Assembly (NCBI RefSeq): GCF_000260415.1
Contig: NZ_BACP01000033.1
Coordinates: 1 to 64,000, forward strand
DNA: 64,000 nucleotides
Direction of reading: 5' to 3'
Source of the DNA: Liquorilactobacillus mali KCTC 3596 = DSM 20444
Lineage (GTDB): Bacteria; Bacillota; Bacilli; Lactobacillales; Lactobacillaceae
Position 1 is the first letter of the stretch; each line of letters opens with the position of its first letter. Below are positions 1-9,079 of the stretch, in pieces. Below the pieces are notes generated by a model. It was not told where the DNA came from, searched no databases, and saw only the letters and a program-made list of their open reading frames with translations. Made by a program: the position numbers and the translations under genes.

Positions 1-163
1 TTTAGACATGACACAAGAAATTATTATACACATTATTCATTAAAATGTCAACATGTTTTTAACTTAAATTGAACTTCAAAATTAATAATTTATTAAAATA
101 ACCTCACTATGTACATCCTTATCAAGGATAAAAAGACAAGCAATCTCCTTGACAACAATGAAT

Positions 164-192
164 ATCATACCAACTATTTTATATTGCGTCAA
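164..192 (-). promoter_or_regulatory. Leftward sigma-70-type promoter for a gene outside the window
   Basis: On the minus strand TTGACG (187-192) and TATGAT (164-169) are separated by 17 bases. No ORF starts between here and position 1, so any transcript would have a leader of at least about 150 bases. Seen in sequence; activity is inferred. Confidence 0.5.
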
Positions 193-271
193 CAACTTTT
201 TTTATTTTTATTCTCAACACTTTATATTACCAAATGACCTGAATCTTCTATCATCGGTAAAACCCTCCACA

Positions 272-316
272 TCAAAAAGGAGTCAGGCCAAAAGATAGCT
301 TTTGACCTAACTCCAC
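272..316 (-). terminator. Rho-independent terminator of serS
   Basis: Sixteen-base arms (279-294 and 299-314) pair on the minus strand, with two G-U pairs that become mismatches on the plus strand. A T-run follows on the minus strand, so the orientation fits serS. The loop-side AAAAG/CTTTT core matches hairpins at 8929, 11521, 34803, 52259 and 63370. Confidence 0.85.
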
Positions 317-433
317 TGTTTTATTTAGATAGATATGTTCCATAAGTAAAGGTGTTCTGCCTAATCTCAAATTTTACTAGCCTAAGTCACACTCTATACT
401 AGTTTAGTTTGGACAACAAATTTCAAATTATGT

Positions 434-1702
434 CTACTTAATAACCTCTAGTCCATTCATATATGGGCGAAGCACTTCTGGTACAGTAACTGTGCCATCC
501 TCATTTTGGCAATTCTCTATGATTGCCGCCACTGTCCTCCCAACAGCAAGTCCCGAGCCATTCAAGGTATGCACAAATTTCAGCTTCCCATCTTCATCAC
601 GATACTGAATATGTGCCCTTCGTGCCTGAAAGTCTTCACAATTAGAACAGCTTGAAATTTCACGATATACATGCTGTGAAGGCATCCAAACTTCAACATC
701 ATGAGTCATGGCTGCTGAAAAGCCCATATCACCAGTCGAAAGTGTAATTACATGATATGGAAGTCCCAACTTATCAAGAATATTACCAGCATTTAGAGTC
801 ATTTTCTCTAATTCATCATAGGAGTTCTCCGGTTTACAATACTTAACCATTTCAACTTTGTTAAATTGATGCAGTCTTATCAGTCCTCTCGTATCCCGGC
901 CAGCACTACCGGCTTCTGATCTGAAGGATGGTGATAGTGCAGTAAAATATACTGGTAAATCTTCATCTGGAATAACTTCATCACGATAATAATTTGTCAA
1001 AGGTACTTCGGCAGTAGGAATTAAAGTTAAATCCTGTCCTTCAATCTGGAAAACATCTTCTTTGAATTTAGGAAATTGCCCTGTGCCAAACATTGAAGCG
1101 CCATTCACCATATAAGGTGGTAATACTTCTGTATAGCCTTCCTTCGCATGCTCATCCAGCATAAAGTTGTAAATAGCGCGTTCTAGCCTGGCACCCCATC
1201 CCTTGTAGTATAAGAAACGACTACCCGAAACTTTCGCCCCACGTTCAAAATCTAAAATTCCAAGGTTCTCTCCTATATTCCAATGCGCCTTTGGTTCAAA
1301 ATCAAACTTACGAGGAGTTCCAACAACTTTAATTTCTACATTTGCTGCTTCATCTGGTCCAACAGGAATCGTCGGGTTTGGTAAATTGGGTAGTCTCGCT
1401 GCCATATCAAGAACTTTGTCATTCACCACATTAAGCTGCTCATCAAGTTGTTTTATCTCATTACCGACCTCTTTCATTTCAGCAATAGCTACCCCTGCAT
1501 CTTCCTTATTTCTCTTTGCCTGAGCAATTGCCTGTGATACTTCATTTCTTTTTTGTTTCAGTGTTTCTGTCTTAACGACCAATCCACGGCGGATCTTATC
1601 TTGTTCAAGCAAGTCATCAATTGTTTCAGGTTTAACATTGCGTGTTGCCAGTCTTGTTTTGACTTCATCTTCATTAAGACGAATCATCTTGATATCTAAC
1701 AT
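434..1702 (-). CDS. serS: Serine--tRNA ligase
   Basis: Charges tRNA-Ser with serine in the cytoplasm. The 422-residue product has the usual family length. An N-terminal helical hairpin (about 30-105, rich in K/E/Q) is the tRNA-binding arm. Class II motif 2 is at about 260-273 ([14 protein letters not shown]) and motif 3 at about 384-397 ([14 protein letters not shown]). The reading frame runs upstream to 1813, but that part is the T-box leader; the true start is ATG 1702 behind a GGAGGAG ribosome binding site (about 1711-1717). Expression should be induced when uncharged tRNA-Ser accumulates, through the leader described next. A terminator follows at about 272-316. Confidence 0.97.
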   Translation of the reverse strand: MLDIKMIRLNEDEVKTRLATRNVKPETIDDLLEQDKIRRGLVVKTETLKQKRNEVSQAIAQAKRNKEDAGVAIAEMKEVGNEIKQLDEQLNVVNDKVLDMAARLPNLPNPTIPVGPDEAANVEIKVVGTPRKFDFEPKAHWNIGENLGILDFERGAKVSGSRFLYYKGWGARLERAIYNFMLDEHAKEGYTEVLPPYMVNGASMFGTGQFPKFKEDVFQIEGQDLTLIPTAEVPLTNYYRDEVIPDEDLPVYFTALSPSFRSEAGSAGRDTRGLIRLHQFNKVEMVKYCKPENSYDELEKMTLNAGNILDKLGLPYHVITLSTGDMGFSAAMTHDVEVWMPSQHVYREISSCSNCEDFQARRAHIQYRDEDGKLKFVHTLNGSGLAVGRTVAAIIENCQNEDGTVTVPEVLRPYMNGLEVIK

Positions 1703-1726
1703 TTGTGCTCTCCTCCAATTTTTAAA

Positions 1727-1935
1727 TAAAAAAGCCTTCTCATCCCATAATTGGGACGAAAAGACTTCATTCGCGGTACCACCCAAGTTCGATTTCAATA
1801 AAATCGCACTCAACTAAAATAACGGTTTCCCGTGCAGCATTACCTGCCCACATAACGAACGCTGGAATTTCGACTTCATGATTCTCACCAACCATCATGT
1901 CTCTGAAAGTCTACTTATAGGCGTACTCAAATGTT
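1727..1935 (-). promoter_or_regulatory. T-box leader (serine) of serS
   Basis: The minus strand carries the T-box signature GGGTGGTACCGCG (1771-1784), followed by a terminator hairpin (arms about 1732-1742 and 1753-1767) and a T-run. Upstream are an AGTAGAC/AGAGA stem I start and a GGTGAGAA segment. The T-box sequence can pair with the 5' side of the terminator to form the antiterminator. A UCC followed by AGC lies in the likely specifier region, both serine codons, but I did not fold it. Stem I looks short. Confidence 0.92.
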
Positions 1936-1966
1936 TTCTGATATTCTGATATATTATCTGTAAATA

Positions 1967-1995
1967 ATAGTAATGGTTTTTCAATAGAATTGCAA
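1967..1995 (-). promoter_or_regulatory. Candidate promoter of the serS T-box transcript
   Basis: Minus-strand TTGCAA (1990-1995) and TACTAT (1967-1972) with 17-base spacing, directly after the stop codon of the upstream permease (1999). Placement fits the start of the T-box leader. Confidence 0.5.
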
Positions 1996-1998
1996 CTA

Positions 1999-3462
1999 TT
2001 ATTCAACTTTTTTACTTGCAATATCATGTGGCGTCAAATCAACTTCCTGTAGCGGAATCATTTTTGTGTGATACTTGATCTTATAATAGAAAAATAGAAT
2101 CAAAAATAACGGAATACTCATATAACTAACACCGATTGCTTGCCAATCCCAGTTAGCGAATGACTTTAAATCCTGCCCGATTATCACCAGGACACACAAA
2201 ACGAAAGAAAGTAAGGGTCCAAACGGAAACCACTTTGCACGATATCTCAAATTATCCAATGACATACCTTGCACCTTAAAAGCTTTTCTAAAACGATAAT
2301 GTGAGATCGCAATCCCAAGCCAAGCGATAAATCCCGTTAGCCCGCTTGCACTTAGCAAAAACGAATATATTCTAGTACCATACACACTTGCAAAAAAGGT
2401 CAGCAATCCAACTGCAGTTGTTCCCAACAATGCATAGAAGGGAACTCCTCGTGTATTTAATTTATTAAATATCCGTGGGGCATTACCATGATGTGCTAAT
2501 GAAAAAAGCATCCTTGTAGAAGCGTACATACCCGAATTTGCAGCAGAAATCACTGAAGTAAGGATTACCGCATTCATTACGCTTGCAGCAGAAGCTAATC
2601 CTGCCCGCTTAAAAACAAGTGTAAATGGACTAATCGTAATATCACTTGCACTTGAGCCTAATAAGTTAGAACTTGTATATGGTATCAAACAAGCAATTAC
2701 AAAAATAGAAAGAATATAGAATAATAGAATTCTCCAAAATACTTGTTTAATCGCCTTAGGGATACTCTTTTCAGGTGTAGCAGATTCACCGGCCGTAATC
2801 CCAATTAGTTCTGTTCCTTGAAATGAAAAACCTGCTACTACAAAGACACTTAATAAGGTTGGGATTCCTCCAACAAATGGTGCTTTATGATAGACAAAAT
2901 TTTCAAGTCCTACAGCATGACCGCCCATAATGCCAATTATCGTCAAAAAACCAACTACTAAGAAAATAATAACTGTAACTACCTTAATCAGTGACATCCA
3001 ATACTCAGCCTCTCCAAATGACAAAACTGAAAAAGCATTAATGGCAAATATAATTAACAAAGCAACCATACTGAATATCCATGTAGGAATATGGGGAAAC
3101 CAAAATTTCATCACTAAGGCAACTGTACTGACATCAACCGCCAGAGTGATTGCCCAATTGAACCAATAATTCCATCCCATTGCAAAGCCAAATGCAGGGT
3201 CGACAAATCTACTGGAATATGTTGCAAATGACCCTGTGACCGGCAAGTATGTTGCCATCTCACCTAGGCTTGTCATCAAAAAATAGACCATCACGCCTAT
3301 ACCTATGTAGGCTGCTAAAGCCCCACCAGGTCCTGCGGTACTAATTGCAGAACCACTTGCAACAAACAGACCAGTTCCAATACTTCCACCAAGGGCAATC
3401 ATCGACAAATGTCTTGTCTTCAGCGTACGACTAACTTTTCTCGTAACTTTTTTTGCTTCCAT
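1999..3462 (-). CDS. lysP: Lysine-type amino acid permease (APC superfamily)
   Basis: Twelve-helix proton-coupled amino acid permease of the plasma membrane, 487 residues. The N-terminal TM1 region contains GGSIGTGLFVASG, the unwound substrate-binding segment of the AAT/APC family; later helices contain SFQGTELIGITAGE, a family signature. The frame is open to 3510 but ATG 3462 has the AGGAGG site and is chosen. Substrate is called lysine because a lysine riboswitch precedes the gene, not from sequence of the permease alone. Monocistronic: riboswitch upstream, serS promoter immediately downstream. Confidence 0.88.
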   Translation of the reverse strand: MEAKKVTRKVSRTLKTRHLSMIALGGSIGTGLFVASGSAISTAGPGGALAAYIGIGVMVYFLMTSLGEMATYLPVTGSFATYSSRFVDPAFGFAMGWNYWFNWAITLAVDVSTVALVMKFWFPHIPTWIFSMVALLIIFAINAFSVLSFGEAEYWMSLIKVVTVIIFLVVGFLTIIGIMGGHAVGLENFVYHKAPFVGGIPTLLSVFVVAGFSFQGTELIGITAGESATPEKSIPKAIKQVFWRILLFYILSIFVIACLIPYTSSNLLGSSASDITISPFTLVFKRAGLASAASVMNAVILTSVISAANSGMYASTRMLFSLAHHGNAPRIFNKLNTRGVPFYALLGTTAVGLLTFFASVYGTRIYSFLLSASGLTGFIAWLGIAISHYRFRKAFKVQGMSLDNLRYRAKWFPFGPLLSFVLCVLVIIGQDLKSFANWDWQAIGVSYMSIPLFLILFFYYKIKYHTKMIPLQEVDLTPHDIASKKVE

Positions 3463-3541
3463 TCTTCCTCCTAAATTTTCAAGAGGCAACCAAGCATGTG
3501 CTCCAGTCAACTAGCTTTTTAAACATAAATACAACATAAAT

Positions 3542-3775
3542 AAAAAAGTCTTACCGCTAACAGCAGCAAGACTTTTATAATTCATAAGTGTCAATAAAAA
3601 GTCATACTCGATAGCTCTCCGCACAAATCTGCACGACAGTTCCCAACCTCTTAAGCTGAATCCCAACAACTAGCTGTTAAAGCAACTAATCATTTCGGCA
3701 AAATCTCCTTTCACTGCAGCTCATCAATGCTTCACCATCTCACTGCAGTTACTGATATCATTTGCAACCTCTTTT
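3542..3775 (-). promoter_or_regulatory. Lysine riboswitch (L box) with intrinsic terminator
   Basis: The minus-strand leader has hallmark L-box blocks in order: AGAGGTTGC (3764-3772), GAAAGGAGATTTTGCCGA (about 3699-3716), AACTGTCGTGC (about 3632-3642) and GGAGAGCTATC (about 3610-3620). It is followed by a terminator hairpin with AAGTCTT/AAGACTT arms and a T-run (about 3542-3575). Known L boxes turn expression off when lysine is plentiful, so this leader would shut off the permease. Assignment is from recalled consensus, not a covariance model. Confidence 0.87.
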
Positions 3776-3787
3776 CGATATGACTCA

Positions 3788-3815
3788 ATTATACGCCGTC
3801 CCAAATAAAAGACAA
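3788..3815 (-). promoter_or_regulatory. Promoter of the lysine-riboswitch transcript
   Basis: Minus-strand TTGTCT (3810-3815) and TATAAT (3788-3793), 16-base spacing, about 15 bases before the aptamer. The -35 box overlaps the alsS terminator stem. Confidence 0.75.
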
Positions 3816-3838
3816 CACCTATTAAAAATAAGTGTTGC
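3811..3838 (-). terminator. Terminator of alsS
   Basis: CAACAC/GTGTTG arms around an A/T loop, followed on the minus strand by TCTTTTATTT. It lies right after the alsS stop codon and overlaps the next promoter. Confidence 0.7.
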
Positions 3839-3855
3839 CCTTTCTAAACTAATAA

Positions 3856-5538
3856 TTAATGAATTTGATCCTCTAAAATTTGTGTACCTAATTCGTGATT
3901 AAAGCTGTAGTCAACTGGAATATCGACTACAACTGGGCCCTTTGTTGCAAACGCCTTATCTAGAACTGCTTTGAGTTCACTTGCCCTTGTAACTTTCATC
4001 CCGGTAGCACCAAAGCTCTCAGCATACTTGGCAAAATCGACCGGACCAAATTTTACACCGGCATCTTGCCCATACTTAAGCTCTTCTTGGAATTTAACCA
4101 TATCGAAATTACCATCGTTCCAAATAATGTGCACAATATTTAAGTTAAGACGGACAGCCGTTTCCAAGTCTTGACTGGAAAATAAGAAACCACCATCACC
4201 AGAAACTGAAACAATTTGCGTATTTGGTCGAACTAAAGCTGCTGCAATTGCCCATGGCAAAGCAACACCTAGCGTCTGCATACCGTTACTGAATAATAAA
4301 TGACGAGGAGCATAACTTCTAAAGTGACGCGCCATCCAAATATAGAAACTACCTACATCAACAGTTACTGTCATATCATCGGTTATATGCCTTTGCATCT
4401 CACGGATGACACTTAATGGATGATTTAAAATTTGATCATTTTTAATTGCTGGAGCTTCATCGCGTTCTTCAAGCTTAACATGCAAATCTGCCAAGTATTT
4501 GCGTGATGTTTCAGGAACCTTATAACCTTTCATGTACGGTAACAAGAAATCTAATGTCTGCTCAATATTACCAATCAACTCACGTTCAGGCTGGAAATTC
4601 TTATCTATTTGAGATTCGATTGTATCAATAACTACAATGTTTGCATCCCCAGTAGCATTCCAGTTTCTCGGTTCATATTCAATTGGATCGTAACCAATTG
4701 CAACAACTAAATCACTCTTTTTAAGTAAACGATCACCTGGCTGGTTGCGGAATAACCCAACGCGACCAAAGAAATCATTCTCCATATCACGAGGAATTAT
4801 TCCTGCTCCTTGGAATGTTTCAACAACTGGCAAGTGCGTCTCTGCAATCAATGCTCGAATTGCCTTTGTTGCCTCTGGAGACGACGCACGCATCCCAACA
4901 AGCAAAACAGGCATTTGAGCCGCCTTGATCCTTTGTGCAAGCAATGTAGACTCAACTGGACTCGCTGGTCCTAACTTGGGTGCAATCAACGGTTTGATTA
5001 CCTTTGTATTCACTTCAGAGTCAACAACATCTTGAGGTACAGAAACGAATCCTGCTCCCTGTTTTCCTGCCTCTGCTTCACGATAAGCATTAGCAACAAC
5101 TTCAGAAATATTGTCAGGATCTTGCACTTCAGCACTATATTTTGTAATTGGTGCAAACAAAGCTGCATTGTCCATACTTTGATGTGTTAAGCGAAGTAAA
5201 TCAGTTCTTTGAACCTGTCCTGAAATAGCCAAAACAGGATCTCCTTCAGCTGTTGCAGTAACAAGACCAGTTGCAAGGTTACTTGCGCCAGGCCCTGAAG
5301 TCGTCAATACGACACCTGGTTTACCAGTAATACGGCCAATACCTGCAGCCATAAATGCGGCATTTTGCTCATGACGAGTTAAAATTAGTTTTGGTGCTCT
5401 TGAATTAGTTGGATGTTCAAGTCTTTCAAACACACGGTCAATTTTTGCACCAGGGATACCAAATACATATTCAACATCATGATTTGTAAGACTGTCAATT
5501 AATGCATCGGCACCATAATATTTTTCCTTGTCTTCCAT
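3856..5538 (-). CDS. alsS: Acetolactate synthase, catabolic type
   Basis: Thiamin-diphosphate enzyme that condenses two pyruvates to 2-acetolactate for acetoin/diacetyl formation. The 560-residue protein has the N-terminal PYR domain with [11 protein letters not shown] (catalytic Glu), a middle domain, and the C-terminal PP domain with the GDGGF...N cofactor motif and the downstream FQEE segment. No regulatory subunit (ilvN-like) or acetolactate decarboxylase lies next to it, and in this family a single-subunit layout points to the catabolic AlsS form. The frame opens at 5559 but that ATG overlaps the Shine-Dalgarno; ATG 5538 has AAGGAG at correct distance. Confidence 0.93.
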   Translation of the reverse strand: MEDKEKYYGADALIDSLTNHDVEYVFGIPGAKIDRVFERLEHPTNSRAPKLILTRHEQNAAFMAAGIGRITGKPGVVLTTSGPGASNLATGLVTATAEGDPVLAISGQVQRTDLLRLTHQSMDNAALFAPITKYSAEVQDPDNISEVVANAYREAEAGKQGAGFVSVPQDVVDSEVNTKVIKPLIAPKLGPASPVESTLLAQRIKAAQMPVLLVGMRASSPEATKAIRALIAETHLPVVETFQGAGIIPRDMENDFFGRVGLFRNQPGDRLLKKSDLVVAIGYDPIEYEPRNWNATGDANIVVIDTIESQIDKNFQPERELIGNIEQTLDFLLPYMKGYKVPETSRKYLADLHVKLEERDEAPAIKNDQILNHPLSVIREMQRHITDDMTVTVDVGSFYIWMARHFRSYAPRHLLFSNGMQTLGVALPWAIAAALVRPNTQIVSVSGDGGFLFSSQDLETAVRLNLNIVHIIWNDGNFDMVKFQEELKYGQDAGVKFGPVDFAKYAESFGATGMKVTRASELKAVLDKAFATKGPVVVDIPVDYSFNHELGTQILEDQIH

Positions 5539-5787
5539 TGTAGTAAAACTCCTTCTCAATCAAATCATATTGACTTGTCTACATCACTAGTAAATGATGC
5601 TTGTAAATTCAAGAATTATGATAGCATTAGGGGCAGTTAAATACTAGTTTGTTTTTTTCTTGTGAATAAAATAATTATTATTTATGTAAGCAATTACTTG
5701 TACTTATGGAATTATATAGCTTAAAAAAATATGCTTTGTTAAAAATGTAACTTTGAAAAAAGCCGCACACTACTCTACCCTTTTATC
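5539..5787. other. alsS upstream region
   Basis: No ORF. A/T-rich, with a partial dyad around 5687-5702 (GTAAG...CTTGT) that could be an operator. No confident promoter can be chosen because many TATAAT-like matches occur. Confidence 0.3.
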
Positions 5788-6306
5788 TCAATATTTAATA
5801 TCCTTCAACAGATCCCCCAGTTCTTGATTCTTTGTCACATCAGGATCATTCCAATCGACAAGCTTAAATTGTCGATTATCAAAAGTCTCTATGATTATAT
5901 CGTAAACCGTTTTTTCACTTAAATATTCACACCATCGTTTATCTGCTTCTTGAAAAATTTCATCAATCACATGTGTCGCCTCATGTGATATTGGCAAGAA
6001 GTCCTTAAAAACCAAGTCAAGAAAGCCTAATTCAGGATATGTTTTTATGTTTCCCTCAGTCGCATTCACAATTTGGAGCAAAGTTATCTCTTTTGGATCC
6101 TTTGCCAAAGAAAATCCACCACTATTGCCAGAAACGGATGTTATTAAACCTGCAACTACTAATTTACGCATTATTTTTTGCAAATAAGTTTGCGAACCCT
6201 TTATCCTTTCGTGAATCATCTGCGATGACAGTGGTATATCTCTTTTTTGAGTTGCTAAAAGTGCAATAATACATGCTGCCTGCTCAAAGCCCTTGGTTAA
6301 CTGCAT
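5788..6306 (-). CDS. Rrf2-family transcriptional regulator
   Basis: 172 residues, slightly longer than typical Rrf2 proteins. The N-terminal winged helix (about 1-80) has the family pattern: an ALLA...LSS segment, a recognition helix with YLQKIMRKLVVAGLI, and the wing GNSGGFSLAK. The clustered cysteines of Fe-S members (IscR, NsrR) are absent, so it probably does not carry a cluster; it resembles the YwnA/Rrf2-like group. The ATG at 6306 is preferred to TTG 6312 because AAGGAG is 9 bases upstream. It overlaps the GNAT gene by 23 bases, so the two are translationally linked. Its target is unknown. Confidence 0.85.
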   Translation of the reverse strand: MQLTKGFEQAACIIALLATQKRDIPLSSQMIHERIKGSQTYLQKIMRKLVVAGLITSVSGNSGGFSLAKDPKEITLLQIVNATEGNIKTYPELGFLDLVFKDFLPISHEATHVIDEIFQEADKRWCEYLSEKTVYDIIIETFDNRQFKLVDWNDPDVTKNQELGDLLKDIKY

Positions 6307-6841
6307 ATTCAACTTCTCCTTTTCTTAATATTTTTTCATAAGCTATTACTTTATTATTCATTAGTTGTATATCAAAATATGGAACATCAATGATTGAAGA
6401 GACTGAAAATCCTACCTTTTCCAGCACACGCTGTGATGCAATATTTCGGTTAGTGACGTACGCCTCAATTACATCTATCCCCATTTTGTTATTCTTTATC
6501 CATTCAACCAGTAATATCAAAGCTTCAGACATATAACCCTTATTCCAATACTTATTATTGAGAGCATACCCTATCGCCACTCGTTTTTCAGTTTGTTTCG
6601 CAAAATCAAGTCCCTGTTCATATAAACAAACATTTCCAATAACTTTACCAGTTTTCAGAATTATTACCCAAGCTAGGTCATTATCAAGCTCAGCGTAGAA
6701 ATCCTTAGCTGCCGAATAATTATCGCTTTGAATAAAGCCAGCTGCTTGAGCGACCTCTTTTTGAGAGCTGTACTCATATAAATCATCAACATCACCAAGT
6801 TGAACATGTCTTAATAGTATTTTATTTCCACTGATCATCAC
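6284..6841 (-). CDS. GNAT acetyltransferase, RimJ/RimL type
   Basis: Cytoplasmic N-acetyltransferase, about 185 residues. The fold markers are visible: beta strands around LAWVIILKTGKVIGNVCL, an acetyl-CoA region with NKGYMSEALILLVEWI, and the terminal N.AS.RVLEKVGF motif found in ribosomal-protein and small-molecule acetyltransferases. Substrate cannot be told from sequence. ATG 6841 or ATG 6838 may be the start. It is the first gene of a two-gene unit with the Rrf2 regulator. Confidence 0.88.
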   Translation of the reverse strand: MMISGNKILLRHVQLGDVDDLYEYSSQKEVAQAAGFIQSDNYSAAKDFYAELDNDLAWVIILKTGKVIGNVCLYEQGLDFAKQTEKRVAIGYALNNKYWNKGYMSEALILLVEWIKNNKMGIDVIEAYVTNRNIASQRVLEKVGFSVSSIIDVPYFDIQLMNNKVIAYEKILRKGEVEYAVNQGL

Positions 6842-6869
6842 TAATTCTCCGATACTGGATATAGTTTAT

Positions 6870-7541
6870 CTACTGCTTCTTATTGAAAGTATAACTCATA
6901 TCACGCTTTGATTGGGGTAAAATTAATAGTAACAGTAACAAAAAGTCTCCAAACCCAAACAAAAATTTCATAAGTATCAAAATTCCTGGTAAACTGCAGT
7001 CATGAAGGCGCCTTATTTGAGCAGTTGTAATTGAAATATAAATCAAAGTCATCCACAGGCTTATTGCGATTCGTTCTGTCAAATCTACAACGGCAGGATT
7101 AATTTCATTCACAATTACAAGTACTTCCCCCAACGCCAAACCAAATATCAACGACAGTGCAAATATGCCCGCAATTGACCACCAAAAGTCAGCTCTTCCC
7201 ATTCTTTTTTGCAATACAAACATATCTTTAATCATTAATTTCGTAGAAACAAAAATTCCAGGTTTTTCATTTTCATTCTGTAATAATTTTTTCTCCTTTG
7301 TCTCATCCGGATTCGGCTGTATTTCTTCTTCTGCTGCTTTTTCTGAAAAGTTTTTTACATCAATAAAAGCTTGATCTTTCCCACAATATACACAATAATT
7401 CGCATTAACTGGTATATCTTTTTTACAAAATTTACATTTTTTTGCTTCAAAGCCGGCTTCAAAAATTGCCTGTTTTGTTCCACAATGATTGCAATAATGT
7501 TCATTTTCCTCAATACTGTATCCGCAACTTTGACATTTCAT
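6870..7541 (-). CDS. Double zinc-ribbon DUF805 membrane protein
   Basis: 223 residues. Two CXXC...CXXC zinc ribbons occupy the N-terminus (Cys 3/6/17/20 and 36/39/50/53). A charged linker (about 70-100) leads into a DUF805 domain with the RMGRADFWW entry motif, three to four membrane helices and the RRLHD...G signature. The ribbons should face the cytoplasm. Function of DUF805 proteins is not established; the architecture suggests a membrane-tethered binding or regulatory role, which is inference. No operon partner is close: the GNAT gene begins 28 bases downstream and may be co-transcribed. Confidence 0.85.
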   Translation of the reverse strand: MKCQSCGYSIEENEHYCNHCGTKQAIFEAGFEAKKCKFCKKDIPVNANYCVYCGKDQAFIDVKNFSEKAAEEEIQPNPDETKEKKLLQNENEKPGIFVSTKLMIKDMFVLQKRMGRADFWWSIAGIFALSLIFGLALGEVLVIVNEINPAVVDLTERIAISLWMTLIYISITTAQIRRLHDCSLPGILILMKFLFGFGDFLLLLLLILPQSKRDMSYTFNKKQ

Positions 7542-7804
7542 TAATTAAACCACCTTGTCCCTTCTTTGGTATACACATCAATCAATTCAATTGTTTCACC
7601 ATTTTTAATTTTACTACAGTTTTTATTTCTTATATTTTTAAATATTAACAAAAGTATTACCTTCATACCAAATCTTACCAAACATACATCATTTACACAT
7701 GCTTTCCAATCAAAAAGTTGTTTTTAACTTGATCTCAGCACATACCTATTTGCAACTGTTTCGTATTTGTATCAATATAAGCTACTTTCTTATTATTTTT
7801 TTAA

Positions 7805-7834
7805 TTGGTCATAACTATTATTCTCTGTTAAAAT
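7805..7834 (+). promoter_or_regulatory. Candidate promoter of the LCP gene
   Basis: TTGGTC (7805-7810) and TAAAAT (7829-7834), 18-base spacing, about 35 bases before the GTG start candidate. Confidence 0.4.
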
Positions 7835-7859
7835 TATAACTGTTAATTCATCAGAGGAG

Positions 7860-8909
7860 ATGAAATATTGTGGTCAAAGAGCCAGAATTAAAGCGCTCAG
7901 AATTAAACAAAAGGAAAAAAAAGTTATTAAACCACTGAAACACAAATATTTCACGGCATTTCTATTTGTCTTCGTTGTGCTACTTGGAATTTTCTTTCTG
8001 TACCTAGGTCATCTCTATAAAGATGCCCAAGAAATGACGACCAAAATATACAGTTCAAGCAAGATAACAAAAGCTCGCAATACTCAAAATTTATTAAAAG
8101 AAGGTAAACCTATTTCCATTCTACTGATGGGAACAGATACCGGGGCTGTCGGCCGAAGTTTCAAGGGTCGGACTGACACCATGATTGTCCTAACATTAAA
8201 TCCGCAAAAAAAGAAAATGACAATTGTTAGCCTTCCACGCGATGCCCTTGTTGCAGTAACTGGATATAAACAATATTATCCCAGTAAGTTAAATTCAGCG
8301 TATGATTATGGCGGATCTGGTACCGCAATCAAAACCGTTCAAAATTATTTAAATATCCCAATTGACTTTTATGCAACAATTAACATGGGTGGGCTTGAAA
8401 ACATGGTCAACGCTGTTGGCGGCATTACTGTCAAGCCTCTCTTGACTTTTTCATATGATGGACATTCATTCGTTAAAAATAAAAAAACGCATATGAATGG
8501 CAGTGCAGCTCTTGCATACGTTAGAATGCGTCATTCTGATCCATTAGGAGATTATGGTCGGCAACAAAGACAGCGCCAGGTCCTAACAAAAGTTGCTCAG
8601 AATGGGACAAAATTAAAATCTCTCTTGAAAGAGCGTTTCTTCAAAGAAATTCAGAAACAGCTGAAAACAGATATTACATTTAACGACATGATAATGCTGG
8701 CACTTAAATATCGCGTTGCGACACGTAATATGACTTCAGATCACTTGCAAGGCGAGGCTGATTTGGTATCAGGCATATCCTTTGAAGCAGTTCCAGAAAC
8801 TGAAAAACAACGAATTACAAACTTGATTCGTTCTTCACTTAATCTTGAAACTGCAACAACTGGTAATACTTTACTAAATTCAAGTAGCATAAATACGACT
8901 GAAAAATAA
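7860..8909 (+). CDS. LytR-CpsA-Psr (LCP) family cell-wall ligase, probable frameshift near start
   Basis: Membrane-anchored phosphotransferase that joins teichoic acids or capsule to peptidoglycan. After a cationic N-terminus and one TM helix (about 30-50), the LCP domain shows LLMGTDTGA, GRTDTMIVLTLNP, SLPRDALV, KLNSAYDYGG and YVRMRHSDPLGDYGRQQRQR, the standard polyprenyl-phosphate-binding arginines. The open frame begins at ATG 7860, but this ATG touches the Shine-Dalgarno AGAGGAG. GTG 7870 has ideal spacing (10) and reads MVKEPELKRSELNKRKKK, yet runs into a stop unless one A is added in the A8 tract at 7915-7922, after which it would enter the LCP frame. So the gene is either started inefficiently, corrected by slippage, or interrupted. 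Confidence 0.88.
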   Translation: MKYCGQRARIKALRIKQKEKKVIKPLKHKYFTAFLFVFVVLLGIFFLYLGHLYKDAQEMTTKIYSSSKITKARNTQNLLKEGKPISILLMGTDTGAVGRSFKGRTDTMIVLTLNPQKKKMTIVSLPRDALVAVTGYKQYYPSKLNSAYDYGGSGTAIKTVQNYLNIPIDFYATINMGGLENMVNAVGGITVKPLLTFSYDGHSFVKNKKTHMNGSAALAYVRMRHSDPLGDYGRQQRQRQVLTKVAQNGTKLKSLLKERFFKEIQKQLKTDITFNDMIMLALKYRVATRNMTSDHLQGEADLVSGISFEAVPETEKQRITNLIRSSLNLETATTGNTLLNSSSINTTEK

Positions 8910-8928
8910 CATACTGCTGTATATAAAA

Positions 8929-8975
8929 GGGACCGAATCAAAAGCCAAATTTTGATCCAGTCCCTTTATTTATTT
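8929..8975 (+). terminator. Terminator of the LCP gene
   Basis: GGGACC...GGTCC-like arms (GGGACCGAATCAAAA with TTTTGATCCAGTCCC) followed by TTTATTTATTT. Member of the recurrent hairpin family. Confidence 0.88.
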
Positions 8976-9079
8976 CATATAAGCGTGTCCCATGACTCAC
9001 AATTATCCGTTTAGTTTAAACTAGTACTCAAGTTTTATCACCTTATATCACACTTTATTTTTAATCCTGTACTCTAACT

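Larger units (their letters stand above)
1..433. other. Gene-free left edge of window
   Basis: No coding region is supported here. The stretch is very A/T rich. It holds a leftward promoter candidate (164-192) and the serS terminator (about 272-316), each listed separately. A small hairpin (ATCCTT/AAGGAT, about 115-130) lies downstream of that promoter and may belong to the leader of a gene to the left of the window. Confidence 0.6.

Noticed and set aside
1703-1813. N-terminal extension of serS
   Set aside because: This stretch is the T-box and terminator of the leader, not coding.
5687-5702. Partial dyad upstream of alsS as an operator
   Set aside because: Arms of only five bases with an A/T background; not distinguishable from chance.
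8741-8941. Antisense ORF in the LCP gene
   Set aside because: No ribosome site and codon pattern of a shadow frame; the same holds for the many antisense ORFs under serS, mleS, accC, hcrB and scrA.
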